In this document: positions 1-10,090 of the stretch, one piece after another
Numbering within the stretch: the first letter of the stretch is position 1
Layout of the letters: every line of letters starts with the position of its first letter
Source of the DNA: Discostella pseudostelligera
Taxonomy: Eukaryota; Bacillariophyta; Thalassiosirophyceae; Thalassiosirales; Thalassiosiraceae
DNA length: 53,431 nt
Assembly: GCA_036940085.1 (NCBI GenBank)
Contig: JALLBK010000039.1
Location: forward strand, 1 to 53,431
Direction: 5' to 3'
The notes under the pieces: model-generated
Databases searched by the model: none
Seen by the model: the letters and a program-made list of their open reading frames with translations, nothing else
Told to the model about the DNA's origin: nothing
Program-made: the position numbers and the translations under genes

Positions 1-811
1 GAAATCGACGAAATAATGTTTGGTCCAAGGTGAGTATATTTGAACTGATTTCTCTATTTTTTTGAGACAGTGCGGCATATGAAGTACTAAATATTAAGAT
101 GGGTATCTCAACAAGAGCATGCTCAAGGATGCATTTTCTATGGTTGGTGATGACACATCAATAAACATCAAAATTTGGTGTCGTGTGTCATATGGATGCA
201 TTGTTTAGTGGTGTGTCAAAACAATAATTAAAAAAATAGTGACGTCTGAGCAGTGCATTATGACACTTCGTTTGGTCAAATGGATGTTAAATCCAAAAAA
301 ATAGTGTTAGAGGATGGGCCTAAACTGGGTTGTGGGTGGAGGCAGGAGGCACACTCCCACCCCAATCCCCAATCCTCAATCCCCAATCCCCAAGACCCCC
401 TCACAAAATGACCATAATCTCATTCAACTTGAATTCCCGTCCTGTCTCAAGTATCTACTCCTTAGTTCAGTTGGTCATCATGTGTCGATGTTCCTAAGTA
501 GGAGCCCCGTTTGGAAAAGTCATTAACGACCGCGCATTCGTTGAATAAGGTCATTCCCGACTTCAGAATCACAGTCTGTCACAGATAGGTCATAAAGACT
601 TGTGGATATCGGCCCCCTAAAATATGTTATGTATTATTTAATCACCCATCGTTTCGCGAGCAATGACCCATTGTCATTTTGTGGCTTCACTCCGCCCTTC
701 GCCTTCATTACACGATGACGACATAGTACACGACAACACACATAAATTCCAAAACGATTCTCTCATCGTATCGATTTTCACTCTCCAGTAGAAAGCAGCA
801 TCCCCGCAATC
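1..811. other. Left-edge region, mostly non-coding; possible end of a truncated gene
   Basis: The first 29 bases read as an open frame ending in a strong donor context (CCAAG then GTGAGT at 30). A 41-bp candidate intron could end at the CAG at 68-70, after which the frame stays open to a TAG near 230. This may be the last exons of a gene cut by the window edge, but 41 bp is far shorter than other introns here and I do not recognise the peptide. Bases 359-391 hold imperfect repeats of CCCAATC. The remainder is AT-rich, with no convincing gene; the 70-codon frame at 314-526 is low complexity. It should include the promoter of the kinase that starts at 812. Confidence 0.3.
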
Positions 812-1912
812 ATGTGCAAAGCAGGTTCCCCACCGTCTCATAGACAACGTCGCGTCATTAACCCAAAGATGAATGCAACCCATCCCATAGTGGACATAAC
901 AATCCCGAAACATCGTACATTGCACCACGACAAATGTCCTCGTCAAATCACTCCTGCCTCCAGCGACACGAGCTCCAGGGAGTACGCGCAAACTAATTCC
1001 ACACGAGATCGTTCTTTGTACCCTGTCACCGGGCGACTTTCTAACGTGCTGGACGATTATGTCATCTTCCCGAAAGTATTAGGCAAGGGTCATTACGGAG
1101 TTGTTCGCGAGTGCGTATGTCGCTCCACCAGGAAAATCTACGCCTGCAAGTCGATAGACAAGTCGAAGATCCGAAGGCTCGACCATTTGCAACGTGAGGT
1201 TAGATTGCTTTCTGAGATAAATCATCATGGAATCATGAAGATGGTCGACTGCTACGAGGATATCGACTTCGTCCACATTGTGACGGAGAAGTGTACCGGT
1301 GGCGAGCTCTTTGATAAGATTATAGAGAATACAACCGGCACTGGCTGTTATTCAGAGAAAAGTGCTGCTTGCATCATCAAGTCTCTTCTCCAGGCGGTTG
1401 CATATCTTCACGAGAATGATATTGTTCATCGTGACATCAAACCTGAGAACATTCTATTTGAATCATCTCATTGCGATTCAATCAAGCTCATTGACTTCGG
1501 ACTATCAAGACGACACAAAGAGAACGATGCATCCATGAGTAATCCTGTTGGCACAGCATATTACATGTCCCCGGAATTGCTCAAGGGAAGCTACACCAAG
1601 TCCGCCGATATCTGGGCAGTTGGCATAGTCGCATACATTTTGTTATGCGGTTATCCTCCATTCAACGGGGACACTGATCCTATTATTTTCGACAACATCG
1701 AAAACGGACACCTTGAATTCCCAAATCGAGCGTGGTCGACCAAAAGTTCCATGGCGAAAGATTTTATCAAGTGTCTCCTGAGGAGAGATCCGCACATTAG
1801 GTTTACAGCCAAGGAGGCATTACTTCATCCCTGGATTTTGAACCTGGGCCAAAGACACGAGACAGCGAGAAGGAGAAGCTCCAGGTGCAGCGTCCATTCT
1901 AATGTACATTAA
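812..1912 (+). CDS. CaMK/CDPK-type Ser/Thr protein kinase, no EF hands
   Basis: A 366-residue single-exon protein. After a basic, disordered leader of about 85 residues comes a complete kinase domain: glycine loop GKGHYG near 92, ATP-binding lysine in [11 protein letters not shown], catalytic loop HRDIKPEN near 206, metal-binding DFG in LIDFGLS, SPE in place of APE, and the HPWIL end signature near 345. The order and the GELFDKI and [11 protein letters not shown] segments fit the calcium/calmodulin-dependent kinase group, close to plant and alveolate CDPKs. Only about 20 residues follow the domain, so the EF-hand calcium sensor of true CDPKs and an obvious autoinhibitory helix are absent. It probably phosphorylates proteins in a signalling cascade; substrate unknown. 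Start is the first ATG of the frame. Family call is firm, pathway unknown. Confidence 0.88.
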   Translation: MCKAGSPPSHRQRRVINPKMNATHPIVDITIPKHRTLHHDKCPRQITPASSDTSSREYAQTNSTRDRSLYPVTGRLSNVLDDYVIFPKVLGKGHYGVVRECVCRSTRKIYACKSIDKSKIRRLDHLQREVRLLSEINHHGIMKMVDCYEDIDFVHIVTEKCTGGELFDKIIENTTGTGCYSEKSAACIIKSLLQAVAYLHENDIVHRDIKPENILFESSHCDSIKLIDFGLSRRHKENDASMSNPVGTAYYMSPELLKGSYTKSADIWAVGIVAYILLCGYPPFNGDTDPIIFDNIENGHLEFPNRAWSTKSSMAKDFIKCLLRRDPHIRFTAKEALLHPWILNLGQRHETARRRSSRCSVHSNVH

Positions 1913-2065
1913 ATAGCAGATACATTCAGTACATAATAATCTTTTAATACCATCTGTAACTCGGTATGCAAATTAATGACAGGATCGCGATCGAATTTTC
2001 GCCAGGCTTATCGTCGTTGATCGTTGTCACACAGAAGCTTGTTCCTTATTGCATCTGGATACTTG

Positions 2066-3304
2066 TCAGCAAAGACCTCCTGCTATGCAATCTTCAACAA
2101 TGGATTCCACTGCTCCTTCCATTTCAAACAAATCTTCTCCCACGCCACTGACTGCATCCAACATTTCGTCGGCAATGGACTTGGTTGCCTCCTCCAAAAT
2201 TGTTTGTTGGATGGAAGTAGAATCGATGGTTGATTCCAAATCTACCATCGAGGACGATGGGTCGATGAAAGTATTGTCGTTACCACCAGCACCATCATCG
2301 ATATTACTCAACCAAGCAAAATTTTCAAAGGTCGATAGAGTAAAGAGCCCCCCCACCGCACCGTGAACATGCGCCTGGACTGAACTCTGGAAGATGCTCT
2401 TAATACCCCGACGTATCCAAGCAGGACAAATTCGAAGATATGCCAACTTGGCGTTATGTAATGTCATTCTCCTTCTTACAAACCGCGTTAGCTTGTAGGC
2501 CTGAATCCATACATGCCTCCAAGCCTCAATTATGACGCATTTTCGGATTACCTTGAGTAGAAGCGGCAATAATGCTTGGCGTTGAATTATTCGGATTTGA
2601 TTGAGATGGCGAATTAGGTACGGCATCGAATGCAAAATGGCCTGTGCTTGTAGAATATAATTTACAATGGTAGTTCTGACGATTGATACCAATGAGGGAG
2701 GAATCATGCTCGATGTAAGGATTCTCCATAAGAAGGCAGCTAGAGGGAAGCCAATGAGTATTCCTGACGAGGCAATGACGATTGATTTCCAGATGATGGA
2801 TATTTCCTTTGAAATAAGTGATGAAGTGCGCTTGCATCTGGTGTCACAATAATTTCGTAGCGATTCAAGATCATCATTGTCATAACCATTGGTTTCATCA
2901 TCGCCGTCTAACCCGAGTAAGGTGTCGGCTAATAATTCTGCCTCGTAGTGGTACCCTCGTTCCCATCGATTTCCCAAACGTACACCGCCGCGGTTGTACT
3001 TGTCTAATGCTAATATGTCAATCCATCGCTCACGTAATGATTCGTAATGCTGCTGTCGTTCCAGCTGCCTACTCGAGCTGTTATTAATTCGTAATGGTTT
3101 TGTCCTAGAAGAGATCAAGTGGGGTGACGACGACGACAGCTGCCCCGTTCGTTGCCGTTCCAGCCGACGCCGACGTCGACGTCGACGTCGTCTCGTTGCG
3201 GATTCGGTTTGGTCGCTTGTCAAGGCTGATGCCGAGGCTGGCGATGGGATGTCAGTGAGAGAAGATAATAGAGCGATAGCAATGATTATTAACTTTCTGG
3301 ACAT
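2066..3304 (-). CDS. Hypothetical secretory-pathway membrane protein with poly-Arg segment
   Basis: A 412-residue frame. I chose the ATG at 3304 because it gives a clean signal peptide (MSRKLIIIAIALLSSLTD..ASA). An ATG 17 codons upstream at 3355 is in frame but would bury it. Just after the signal comes a run of ten arginines encoded by a CGACGT-like repeat (about 3158-3195), then a hydrophilic stretch with Ser and Arg. A strongly hydrophobic segment follows (IIWKSIVIASSGILIGFPLAAFLW), then a basic helical region and an acidic C-terminus. I recognise no domain. It is probably inserted in the ER or a downstream membrane. Its start faces the propeller-type gene across a short intergenic stretch packed with CCCGCC repeats. 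Confidence 0.6.
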   Translation of the reverse strand: MSRKLIIIAIALLSSLTDIPSPASASALTSDQTESATRRRRRRRRRRLERQRTGQLSSSSPHLISSRTKPLRINNSSSRQLERQQHYESLRERWIDILALDKYNRGGVRLGNRWERGYHYEAELLADTLLGLDGDDETNGYDNDDLESLRNYCDTRCKRTSSLISKEISIIWKSIVIASSGILIGFPLAAFLWRILTSSMIPPSLVSIVRTTIVNYILQAQAILHSMPYLIRHLNQIRIIQRQALLPLLLKVIRKCVIIEAWRHVWIQAYKLTRFVRRRMTLHNAKLAYLRICPAWIRRGIKSIFQSSVQAHVHGAVGGLFTLSTFENFAWLSNIDDGAGGNDNTFIDPSSSMVDLESTIDSTSIQQTILEEATKSIADEMLDAVSGVGEDLFEMEGAVESIVEDCIAGGLC

Positions 3305-3420
3305 GGGCGTGTGAGAGCGACAACGGCGGTGAATGGACAGTGGAAAGGAAATCATTCATTTGATGTTGATTGATGCCCTCTCTCCCCCCCCCCGCCCGCC
3401 CGCCCCGCAATAACTTTTTT

Positions 3421-3502
3421 CTCTCCCGCCATATCTCTCTCCCGCCGTATCTTTTTCGCCCGCCGTATCTTTCTCTCCCGCCATATCTCTCTCCCGCCAT
3501 AT
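3421..3502. repeat. Tandem array of CTCTCCCGCCATAT-like units
   Basis: Five imperfect units of 14-18 bp, each a pyrimidine run, then CCCGCC, then (A/G)TAT: starting at 3421, 3435, 3451, 3469 and 3487. A C-rich tract (3382-3407) precedes it. It lies in the roughly 300-bp gap between two divergent genes (starts at 3304 and 3605). CCCGCC is the core of E2F-type sites seen elsewhere in the window, so the array could be a multi-site promoter element or simply a microsatellite. Confidence 0.75.
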
Positions 3503-3604
3503 CTTTTCCGCCGCAACAGCATGCATGACGGACCCGAATCTGTTTTGGAACAGCCCCCGCAGCCCCGCCCCATCTCACATCAACATACAACATCATGACG
3601 ACGC

Positions 3605-6523
3605 ATGCGGCATGCGTCGGCTCGTAGTAGTAGTACTCCTCTCCTATCCAAATCCACTCTAATCCTCTCTTCTCGAACACCCGCCAGCACCAGCGCCAGC
3701 GCCATCCACTACAATTCCATCATGAGCGACGAGACGGAGCGAGAGCGCAATTTTAAGCCGTTTGGTTTCCAATCTGGAAGCTTCGACTCGTCGTCGTCGT
3801 CTCAGCCGCAGGTCCAGGACCAAAACGAGCTCACGAGCGATGATTCCTACGCCGGTGCCATGCACTACGATCCGCAGCACAATCTCGTCTTCATCACCGG
3901 TTCCACCTACGGAAAATTCTTCGACAGCGCTACGAACTTGAGCAGCGAGATTAAGGTTGAAATGGGCATGAGTGGTGACAATCCTGCCGATAATCCACAT
4001 TTGGACAACAGTGATTGCTTTTTGGGGATACTGAAACTACCAACAATGAGCAATGAAGGTCCCAAGTTAATCTACGCCCGACGATTTGGCACTCCTGACA
4101 ATGTGGAAACGTGCTCCTCGCTCATCATGCTCCCGCCACTGCAATCGACGGAGATTTCACACTTGAAATTGGGGTTGTTGGGCCATGTCATCCCAAAGCC
4201 ATTGAACAGCGCCGAAGTTCAGGCTCTGGGAGATGTAAATTCCGTCTCCTATTCTACGAACCGGGGAGGATTCTTACAATCTCTCTCCACAAATGCACCT
4301 GTTACGGAATTGGGACATGCCTATGGTTTCATTGCCGACTTTGACGTTACCCTGACACAGACCGAGACATTCACACAATCGATTGCATCCGATACGAGTT
4401 TTGCAAATGCCTATGGCGCGTTAGTGGGGGGGCTTGTTCTCGAATCATCTCCGTTGGTCTATCCCACCACCATGACACAGAACAAACGTGACCCCAATCA
4501 GATTTATGTCGTTAGTATGCACCACGATGATGCGGATGAGATTTTTAATCCAGATTACACCGATTATGCTGGGATAGAACATGTCGAGGATATAATGCGT
4601 GCTCGCGTCGATGTGACAATGGGTGGGGCAGGACTTGGAATGGGCATGAAGCTCGTGAAGGGGGGTTCACCCATGTTCGGAAACAACTTTTATGCCAAGG
4701 TGCAACAGATTACGTTGACGCGTGCCGACGAGCTAGTGAATGTGGCATCAACAGGGGACGATCAGATGAAGCGCACGATGGAAAGTGGATGGAAATTTGG
4801 ATTCAACTTAAATGATGCGGATGATATCCGTCCATCGAGTATTGTTTTCGTGAAGGGACGGACGCCCGATGACGACCTATTGTTATTGGGTGGTACTACA
4901 CGAAAAGATGGATCGGATGGCAAGAGTGAGGAGTGGGATGGATTCATCACGAAGATCATCCCGCCCGCTCCTTCGCCTGTTGCAGATTTGACCTCAGGAA
5001 GTAGCGTTGCAGATGCATTGCATGACGAGAGCGTCCATCCCACCAAACGTATTGACTCTACAACGAATAGAGATGAAACAGTCACGGCAATTTGCTTACC
5101 ACCTCCTGATCCAGAGAGTGGACTGGTTACACATGTCTACGTTGTGGGTTCCACTGCATCTAACGACCGTGGCTCGCAGGCGTCGGATCCCAGCTTGGCA
5201 TATATCATCAAAGTCCGAATAAGTGATCTATCGACGGTATGGAAACAACACGTTCCTTCTGTTCACCCCTCAGGTATTGGAGGGGTTATTTTGGGCGAAG
5301 GGTGTGTAGTCGCACCTGACGGTTCTCGAGTATACCTGAGTGGAACAATTGATGGGGGTTCTGCGTTGGATACGAGAATCTTATCCAATAATGCCAACGC
5401 AGTAATCAAGCCAGTGGGTGGACTTTCCGACGTCTTTGTGATTGCGTATGGGGTGGAATTTGGTCACGTACATTGGGCCAAGCAGCTGGGTACAGTGAAC
5501 GACGATACATTAGCACGTGGGGGTGGTATTGCATGTGATAATGATGGAAACGTAATTATCATGGGGAATAGTCGAGGCGGATTGCAACGATATCGACCGG
5601 ATGCAACCAATAATGTTGCGACACCTAGCCGTTTGGCATCAGATATCTTCGTGATGAGCTTATCACATACAGATGGAGACTATATCAATGCTCCATATAA
5701 AGGCAGTGCCTCATCGACTTCTTCTGCTCCTGCCACAGAATCAGCGGTACAGACAAAATCTGGAGGAGGCTTATCCCCTGGAGCAATTGCTGGTTTATCC
5801 CTCCTTGCAATTTGCATTAGTGGCGCACTACTTTACCTTCTAATGCCACGCTGTCGTAGAAAATCACGACGAAAGTATAAGTCCAGTGGGCGGGATGGCG
5901 ACGTATTGCGAAGTTGGGAACGGAATGATGATGACGATTATAGCTTCGGCAGTTCGTACCCCCCAAAATCGGCATCCACCTTACTTTCCATCGTCAGGGG
6001 AGGTGTCGATGATTGGGATGATGGCAGTGAGGGTGTGAGTCGAAACGCCACCTGGATGTCATCAAGTAGTGGCCGTAGGCGTGGTGCAGACAACGACGAC
6101 GAAAGCATTTACAGTGCAAAAAGCAGCTCCAGCAAACGCTCGTACACAAGCAAACAACAGGAGGAGAACTCTGACTTTATTGGTAAATTGCGCGAAGAGG
6201 CAAATGCAACGATGAGAAATATGATCAAGCAATCAGCAGCAGACAATGCCAACGCAGCGAACGATCCACGTTTGGATGGTGGGGCCTCCATCAAGAGTCT
6301 ACTGTCTCAGTATCGAGAGGTGAAGAAGAATACCTTGATCGTTACCGACGACTACAAGCAGAGTGATACTAGCAATCTGGGAGATGAAGGAGACGATTCT
6401 TCCGGAAGGACGACGGAAAAAGGAATACGACCGCCGCCACCACCTCCGCCAAGGAACACGAAGATCAATAACAATCAATCTGCGAGTTCAGCCAACGGTT
6501 TGTCGGAATTTACAATTGTTTAA
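3605..6523 (+). CDS. Large single-pass membrane protein with beta-propeller-like ectodomain
   Basis: A 972-residue frame. The first 700 or so residues contain recurrent short beta-strand motifs of the kind FITGSTYGKF, YVVGSTASND, VYLSGTIDGG and VIIMGNSRGG. These resemble seven-bladed or SBBP-type propeller repeats. A Ser/Thr-rich stalk precedes one transmembrane helix (GAIAGLSLLAICISGALLYLLM, around 735-756) with a basic stop-transfer RCRRKSRRK. The tail of about 210 residues is acidic and Ser-rich and ends with an RPPPPPPPR proline run that could bind SH3, WW or profilin-like partners. No convincing signal peptide follows the ATG at 3605. Either it is encoded in an upstream exon I could not find, or translation begins at the ATG at 3722. 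Role unknown; a surface adhesion or signalling receptor is possible. Confidence 0.65.
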   Translation: MRHASARSSSTPLLSKSTLILSSRTPASTSASAIHYNSIMSDETERERNFKPFGFQSGSFDSSSSSQPQVQDQNELTSDDSYAGAMHYDPQHNLVFITGSTYGKFFDSATNLSSEIKVEMGMSGDNPADNPHLDNSDCFLGILKLPTMSNEGPKLIYARRFGTPDNVETCSSLIMLPPLQSTEISHLKLGLLGHVIPKPLNSAEVQALGDVNSVSYSTNRGGFLQSLSTNAPVTELGHAYGFIADFDVTLTQTETFTQSIASDTSFANAYGALVGGLVLESSPLVYPTTMTQNKRDPNQIYVVSMHHDDADEIFNPDYTDYAGIEHVEDIMRARVDVTMGGAGLGMGMKLVKGGSPMFGNNFYAKVQQITLTRADELVNVASTGDDQMKRTMESGWKFGFNLNDADDIRPSSIVFVKGRTPDDDLLLLGGTTRKDGSDGKSEEWDGFITKIIPPAPSPVADLTSGSSVADALHDESVHPTKRIDSTTNRDETVTAICLPPPDPESGLVTHVYVVGSTASNDRGSQASDPSLAYIIKVRISDLSTVWKQHVPSVHPSGIGGVILGEGCVVAPDGSRVYLSGTIDGGSALDTRILSNNANAVIKPVGGLSDVFVIAYGVEFGHVHWAKQLGTVNDDTLARGGGIACDNDGNVIIMGNSRGGLQRYRPDATNNVATPSRLASDIFVMSLSHTDGDYINAPYKGSASSTSSAPATESAVQTKSGGGLSPGAIAGLSLLAICISGALLYLLMPRCRRKSRRKYKSSGRDGDVLRSWERNDDDDYSFGSSYPPKSASTLLSIVRGGVDDWDDGSEGVSRNATWMSSSSGRRRGADNDDESIYSAKSSSSKRSYTSKQQEENSDFIGKLREEANATMRNMIKQSAADNANAANDPRLDGGASIKSLLSQYREVKKNTLIVTDDYKQSDTSNLGDEGDDSSGRTTEKGIRPPPPPPPRNTKINNNQSASSANGLSEFTIV

Positions 6524-7069
6524 TCGGCTTTGAACTGGAGATGAAGTCCAGTTCAATATGAATCTGTACCATTGATTACAATAAGCTTTCGTGATCTCTG
6601 TACGTAGTCAATGTAAGTGATCAACTACTAGTCGGTGTGTTATGCATAGATACCTATTTCCTTTAAGTCACTCCGAGCGTGCAAACGAGTGCGTTACCAA
6701 CCATTGGATCTCTTTGGCTTTCACAGAACACTACTTCATGCCAAAGAGACGTTTCCAGACAGAAGCGATCACCAATTAATGAACATGTGAGCAAGAAAGT
6801 GCAATGTAGAATTGAATGAGCCCATTCATGGTGGTACGAGCTTGGTTCATGGTAGGCATGTCTGAGTTTGCATATAAGGAGACTCTAACTAGATCTTCTC
6901 TTGAGAAGACATTCGGCAACATAAGGAACAAAATGCTTTCCCCTTTGAAATATTATAAAAAATAGGATTACAAATGGAGCTCAAACATTGACACTGCTAC
7001 ATCGCATGTTGTTATAATTATCTGTTATTCTCTAATTGCAAAAGTTAGTGCTGTGATAAGATGATGTCC
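6524..7069. other. Convergent intergenic region
   Basis: This lies between the 3' ends of the propeller-type gene and the uL14 gene. It is AT-rich with no coding frame I can support. It must hold both 3' UTRs and polyadenylation signals, but I see no canonical element that decides their position. Confidence 0.5.
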
Positions 7070-7501
7070 TTACACAATCGATCCAGCATTAGCTGCAATA
7101 CGAGGCCACAATTCCGCACACTCCTTAGCAACTGGTCCACTGACGGCACTGCCCTTCATCTCCCCCTTGTTATTGACAATCACACCAGCACTATCCTCGA
7201 AATGAATGAACACACCCTCCTTCCTCCTGAAGCTCTTGCGCTGTCTGACAATGATGACGGGCATGACCTTCTTTCGTAATTCTGGCTTACCCTTCTTCAC
7301 GGAGCACATGACCATGTCACCAGATCCGGCCTTGGGTAGGCGATTCAATCGGCCGCCAATGTTGCAGACGGCGATGATGTGCAAGTTTTTAGCACCCGAG
7401 TTGTCGGCGCAGTTGACTACGGCAGCGACGGGTAGACCAGCCGCGACACGGTGTTTGATGCCAGAGGCATTTTGGCGTCCGCGTGGTCCTGCTTCTCCCA
7501 T
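7070..7501 (-). CDS. RPL23: 60S ribosomal protein uL14 (RPL23)
   Basis: A 143-residue uninterrupted frame that matches eukaryotic/archaeal uL14 over its full length (family about 140 residues). Recognisable blocks are [15 protein letters not shown] near the start, [25 protein letters not shown], the signature [17 protein letters not shown] and [19 protein letters not shown], ending in [20 protein letters not shown]. The protein is part of the large subunit near the sarcin-ricin loop and the bridge to the small subunit. Start is the only suitable ATG. It diverges from eL43, with 883 bp between the starts, so two ribosomal genes may share an upstream control region. Confidence 0.97.
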   Translation of the reverse strand: MGEAGPRGRQNASGIKHRVAAGLPVAAVVNCADNSGAKNLHIIAVCNIGGRLNRLPKAGSGDMVMCSVKKGKPELRKKVMPVIIVRQRKSFRRKEGVFIHFEDSAGVIVNNKGEMKGSAVSGPVAKECAELWPRIAANAGSIV

Positions 7502-8384
7502 GTTGATTTATTTATGCAGTATTAATGCAAAGGTAAAACTGTTGCAAGCAAAGTGACGGATGATGCACGTGATGGGGTTAGGCAGCGTCGATAGAAATAC
7601 ATCAATCGCGACAATGCAATGAAAAGAACGATGAACCCCGCCTCACGCCGGGCCAAACCTCGACACCCATCACACGTTCTATCGCATGAAAGAGGCCATC
7701 CCATGGCACTAGGCGCTGGCCTATGGGCCGTCAGGGCGTCATGGTTGACTTACCTTCGGGGCGGTTTTATCTCCACATCGACGTCGCGATGAGCGATGAG
7801 GGCGCTCACGCTGAGCATCAGGCCCAGTGTGGTCTGTCCATCGATTGTCGCTTGACTATTGAATTCCTACGTACGATTCTCAATTTCTACGTGTCAAGTA
7901 TTGCGATAAGAGGTAAAAGACCACAACGCGACCATCATTGCACACAACTCGTCGTCGGCGGAAGCAGTGAGTGAGACCATGGTTGCCTCTTGGACGGTAC
8001 GGGCGGGAGCTTGATTCTAGGAAGGTCTCACATTGATAGCCGCAATGTTAGTTGGTTGCTCTTGTGCAAATGTATTTGGTCTCGGCGGAGTCGCGGCAGG
8101 AGGATGGCTGATGTGCTGTTGCTCTTCTCGCCTCGATCGATTTGCACTCTCAGACGCGGTGCCGAGATGTCGATTCAGGGAAGATGCCGAGAATTTGGCT
8201 GTGATGTGGATGAGATCAATACCATTCTCTTTTTTCCAATTCAGTGGTAGAATCATATTTTCTCTGTTTTAATCGTCGTCACTCTAACCGATGAACTATT
8301 GTTCTTCCTCATTCCACATCACCGCTACAATCACAGCTCGTCACAATAATTGCACCCCACACTTCCTAAATATATCAATCCAAG
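7502..8384. promoter_or_regulatory. Divergent upstream region of two ribosomal protein genes
   Basis: It separates the uL14 start (-) from the eL43 start (+). Several overlapping frames of 60-86 codons run through it in different registers with no recognisable protein and no start context, so I treat it as non-coding, perhaps including 5' UTR introns. Co-ordinated expression of the two genes is expected from their function; the sequence alone does not prove a shared promoter. Confidence 0.45.
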
Positions 8385-8672
8385 ATGGGTAAGAACCGCA
8401 CAAGAAAAGTTGGCATCACCGGAAAGTATGGTACCCGATACGGTGCCACCCTCCGTAAGCTCCTTCGTAAAGTCGAGGTTTCCCAACACTCCACCTACCG
8501 CTGTGCGTTCTGTGGTAAGGATTCTGTCAAGAGGACTGTTGTCGGTATTTGGAGCTGTAAGAGTTGTAGGAAGACCGTGGCAGGTGGTGCATACAGTCTA
8601 AGCACGGCCAGTGCTGTTACCGTTAGGAGCACTATTGCTCGTTTGAGGAAGATTCAACAGGAGTCTGTGTAA
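8385..8672 (+). CDS. RPL37A: 60S ribosomal protein eL43 (RPL37A)
   Basis: A 95-residue intronless protein covering the whole family (about 92 residues). It begins [20 protein letters not shown], followed by the zinc ribbon of four cysteines as CAFCGK and CKSCRK (about 40-61), then [20 protein letters not shown]. It is a structural component of the large ribosomal subunit. An overlapping frame beginning at 8350 is a shadow. The ATG at 8385, in the context CCAAGATGG, gives the canonical N-terminus. Confidence 0.97.
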   Translation: MGKNRTRKVGITGKYGTRYGATLRKLLRKVEVSQHSTYRCAFCGKDSVKRTVVGIWSCKSCRKTVAGGAYSLSTASAVTVRSTIARLRKIQQESV

Positions 8673-10090
8673 AAACCGAGAGGAGAGTCATAACATCATT
8701 ACGTAGCACAACAAATTTGAATCGTATGGTCGTGTTTTTGTTTGGATAGATTACCTGAATCATTGTCATGCTAACTCTATTGCTCGTTGAAAGAAGGTGC
8801 CAAGTATGTGTCTCTTATGAATCGACAGGTACTTGAACTCTGGGTTGGTGTAACAAATGACAGTCTTTAAAATTTCATCACCTTGACGTCCAAGGCAAAA
8901 GAACGTCGACACGGATTCGCTACAATCTCATCATCAGAAATGGTTAGCATCATACAATTGCCACTAAATTGAAGGATAATTGTGATTCCAAAAGCCAATG
9001 ACCAGTGGCCGGATATTGCATCTTGATTTTCCTTGTCCTCCTTACCTGAATTGGTTAGTGGTGATCCAGATTCCGAAGATTACTGATATCATGCTTACTG
9101 GGAGCGGACCATTCTTTCTCATCACAACAGCAGGTTGAACTAAAGTCTATCCCCATGTCACTTGCTGATTGATTGCGCATACCCACGACATTGGCCAAGT
9201 TGTCTGCGCCCCAATTCATTTTAAGCGATTTGAGATGATCAATGCACCACGTATCCCTACTTCCCACCGACCCTATAAGTATTATACGATTCGAGATACG
9301 TGTTGCGGGACAAGTAAAAGGGTGTCGTTTGTGTTGATGCTGGTAATGAATTGCGTGTTGATTGTACAGTTCAGTATTGGTCTTGGATGGAATTGGATCA
9401 GACATCGGACTTTGTTGTGTTGGTAGCTTCATTGTCATGGGAAAGGAACTTCTTTGGGCAGTAGCAGTATCGGATAGACAGCATCAGTATTCAGCATCAT
9501 TAGATAACAGATGCGGATGAATGGGGAGGATAGAGGTGCTGTCAATGTCAACGGTGGCTGCCACCGCCGCAGCCAAGCACCTCAACGCAAAGCTTGCATG
9601 CACGGCACAGAGCCATCAGCTCTTGATGCACATGCTACTGGGACATCCTCCACTGCCACTAGAGGGCTAATGCAGATCCAGTACTCCCTGTCTCCTTTCT
9701 GCAGAGCACCAACAGCAACGATACTCCTTCGAAAACAATTGATGATTGATGGAGATATCTAACCAAGTTGCAAGTTGGTCCAAGCAAGGTTGCTTGATGC
9801 TTGGATTCTGCTGGCACGCATTGAGTACTATCTTCCCGCCACCACATCTTCCCGTCAATTTCACCACCCTCTCTTCCCGCCATTTTTCGCCACCTTATTG
9901 TTCCCGCCATTTTCACAATCACCGCACACCGCACGTCCACCGTCCACCGTCCGTCACTCAACCGACCATCACCATGGCCGCCGCCGCCACGCCCAACGGA
10001 GGCCTTCCAACAGCACTGCCGCTATGAAGACACACCTAAATATAGCCATTTGCCCATACATGACCGGAACTTCTTGCTGCCAGTAACGCG
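8673..10090. other. Intergenic region; three E2F-like sites near the downstream gene
   Basis: About 1.4 kb without a supported gene. A 127-codon minus-strand frame (9055-9438) has an ATG but no domain and unremarkable composition. Close to the oxygenase gene, TTCCCGCC occurs three times (9833-9840, 9874-9881, 9901-9908), the last two followed by ATTTT. A short upstream frame starts at 9974 and another at 10024, both ending before the oxygenase ATG at 10091. Confidence 0.5.
9833..9908. promoter_or_regulatory. Cluster of three E2F-like TTCCCGCC sites
   Basis: Three copies of TTCCCGCC on the plus strand lie within 76 bp, 180-260 bp upstream of the oxygenase start codon. Two are extended to TTCCCGCCATTTT. 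The core is the binding consensus of E2F/DP cell-cycle factors in animals and plants. Binding by a diatom E2F is inference. Confidence 0.45.

Noticed and set aside
314..526. 70-codon frame near the left edge
   Set aside because: It is low complexity (Pro/Thr/Asn from CCCAATC repeats) and has no recognisable features.
812..1912. True CDPK
   Set aside because: The kinase domain fits, but the C-terminus has no room for EF hands and no downstream exon with EF-hand loops was seen before the next gene.
3252..3680. Minus-strand frames of 73-142 codons over the CCCGCC array
   Set aside because: Their Gly/Arg/Tyr-rich peptides are translations of the simple repeat, and they overlap the ends of two better supported genes.
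8017..8272. Overlapping frames of about 80 codons on both strands between the ribosomal genes
   Set aside because: Mutually overlapping in opposite registers, no domains. Best read as upstream or 5' UTR sequence.
9055..9438. 127-codon minus-strand frame as a gene
   Set aside because: It has an ATG but no domain, no signal peptide and no splice partner. Length alone is not enough in this base composition.
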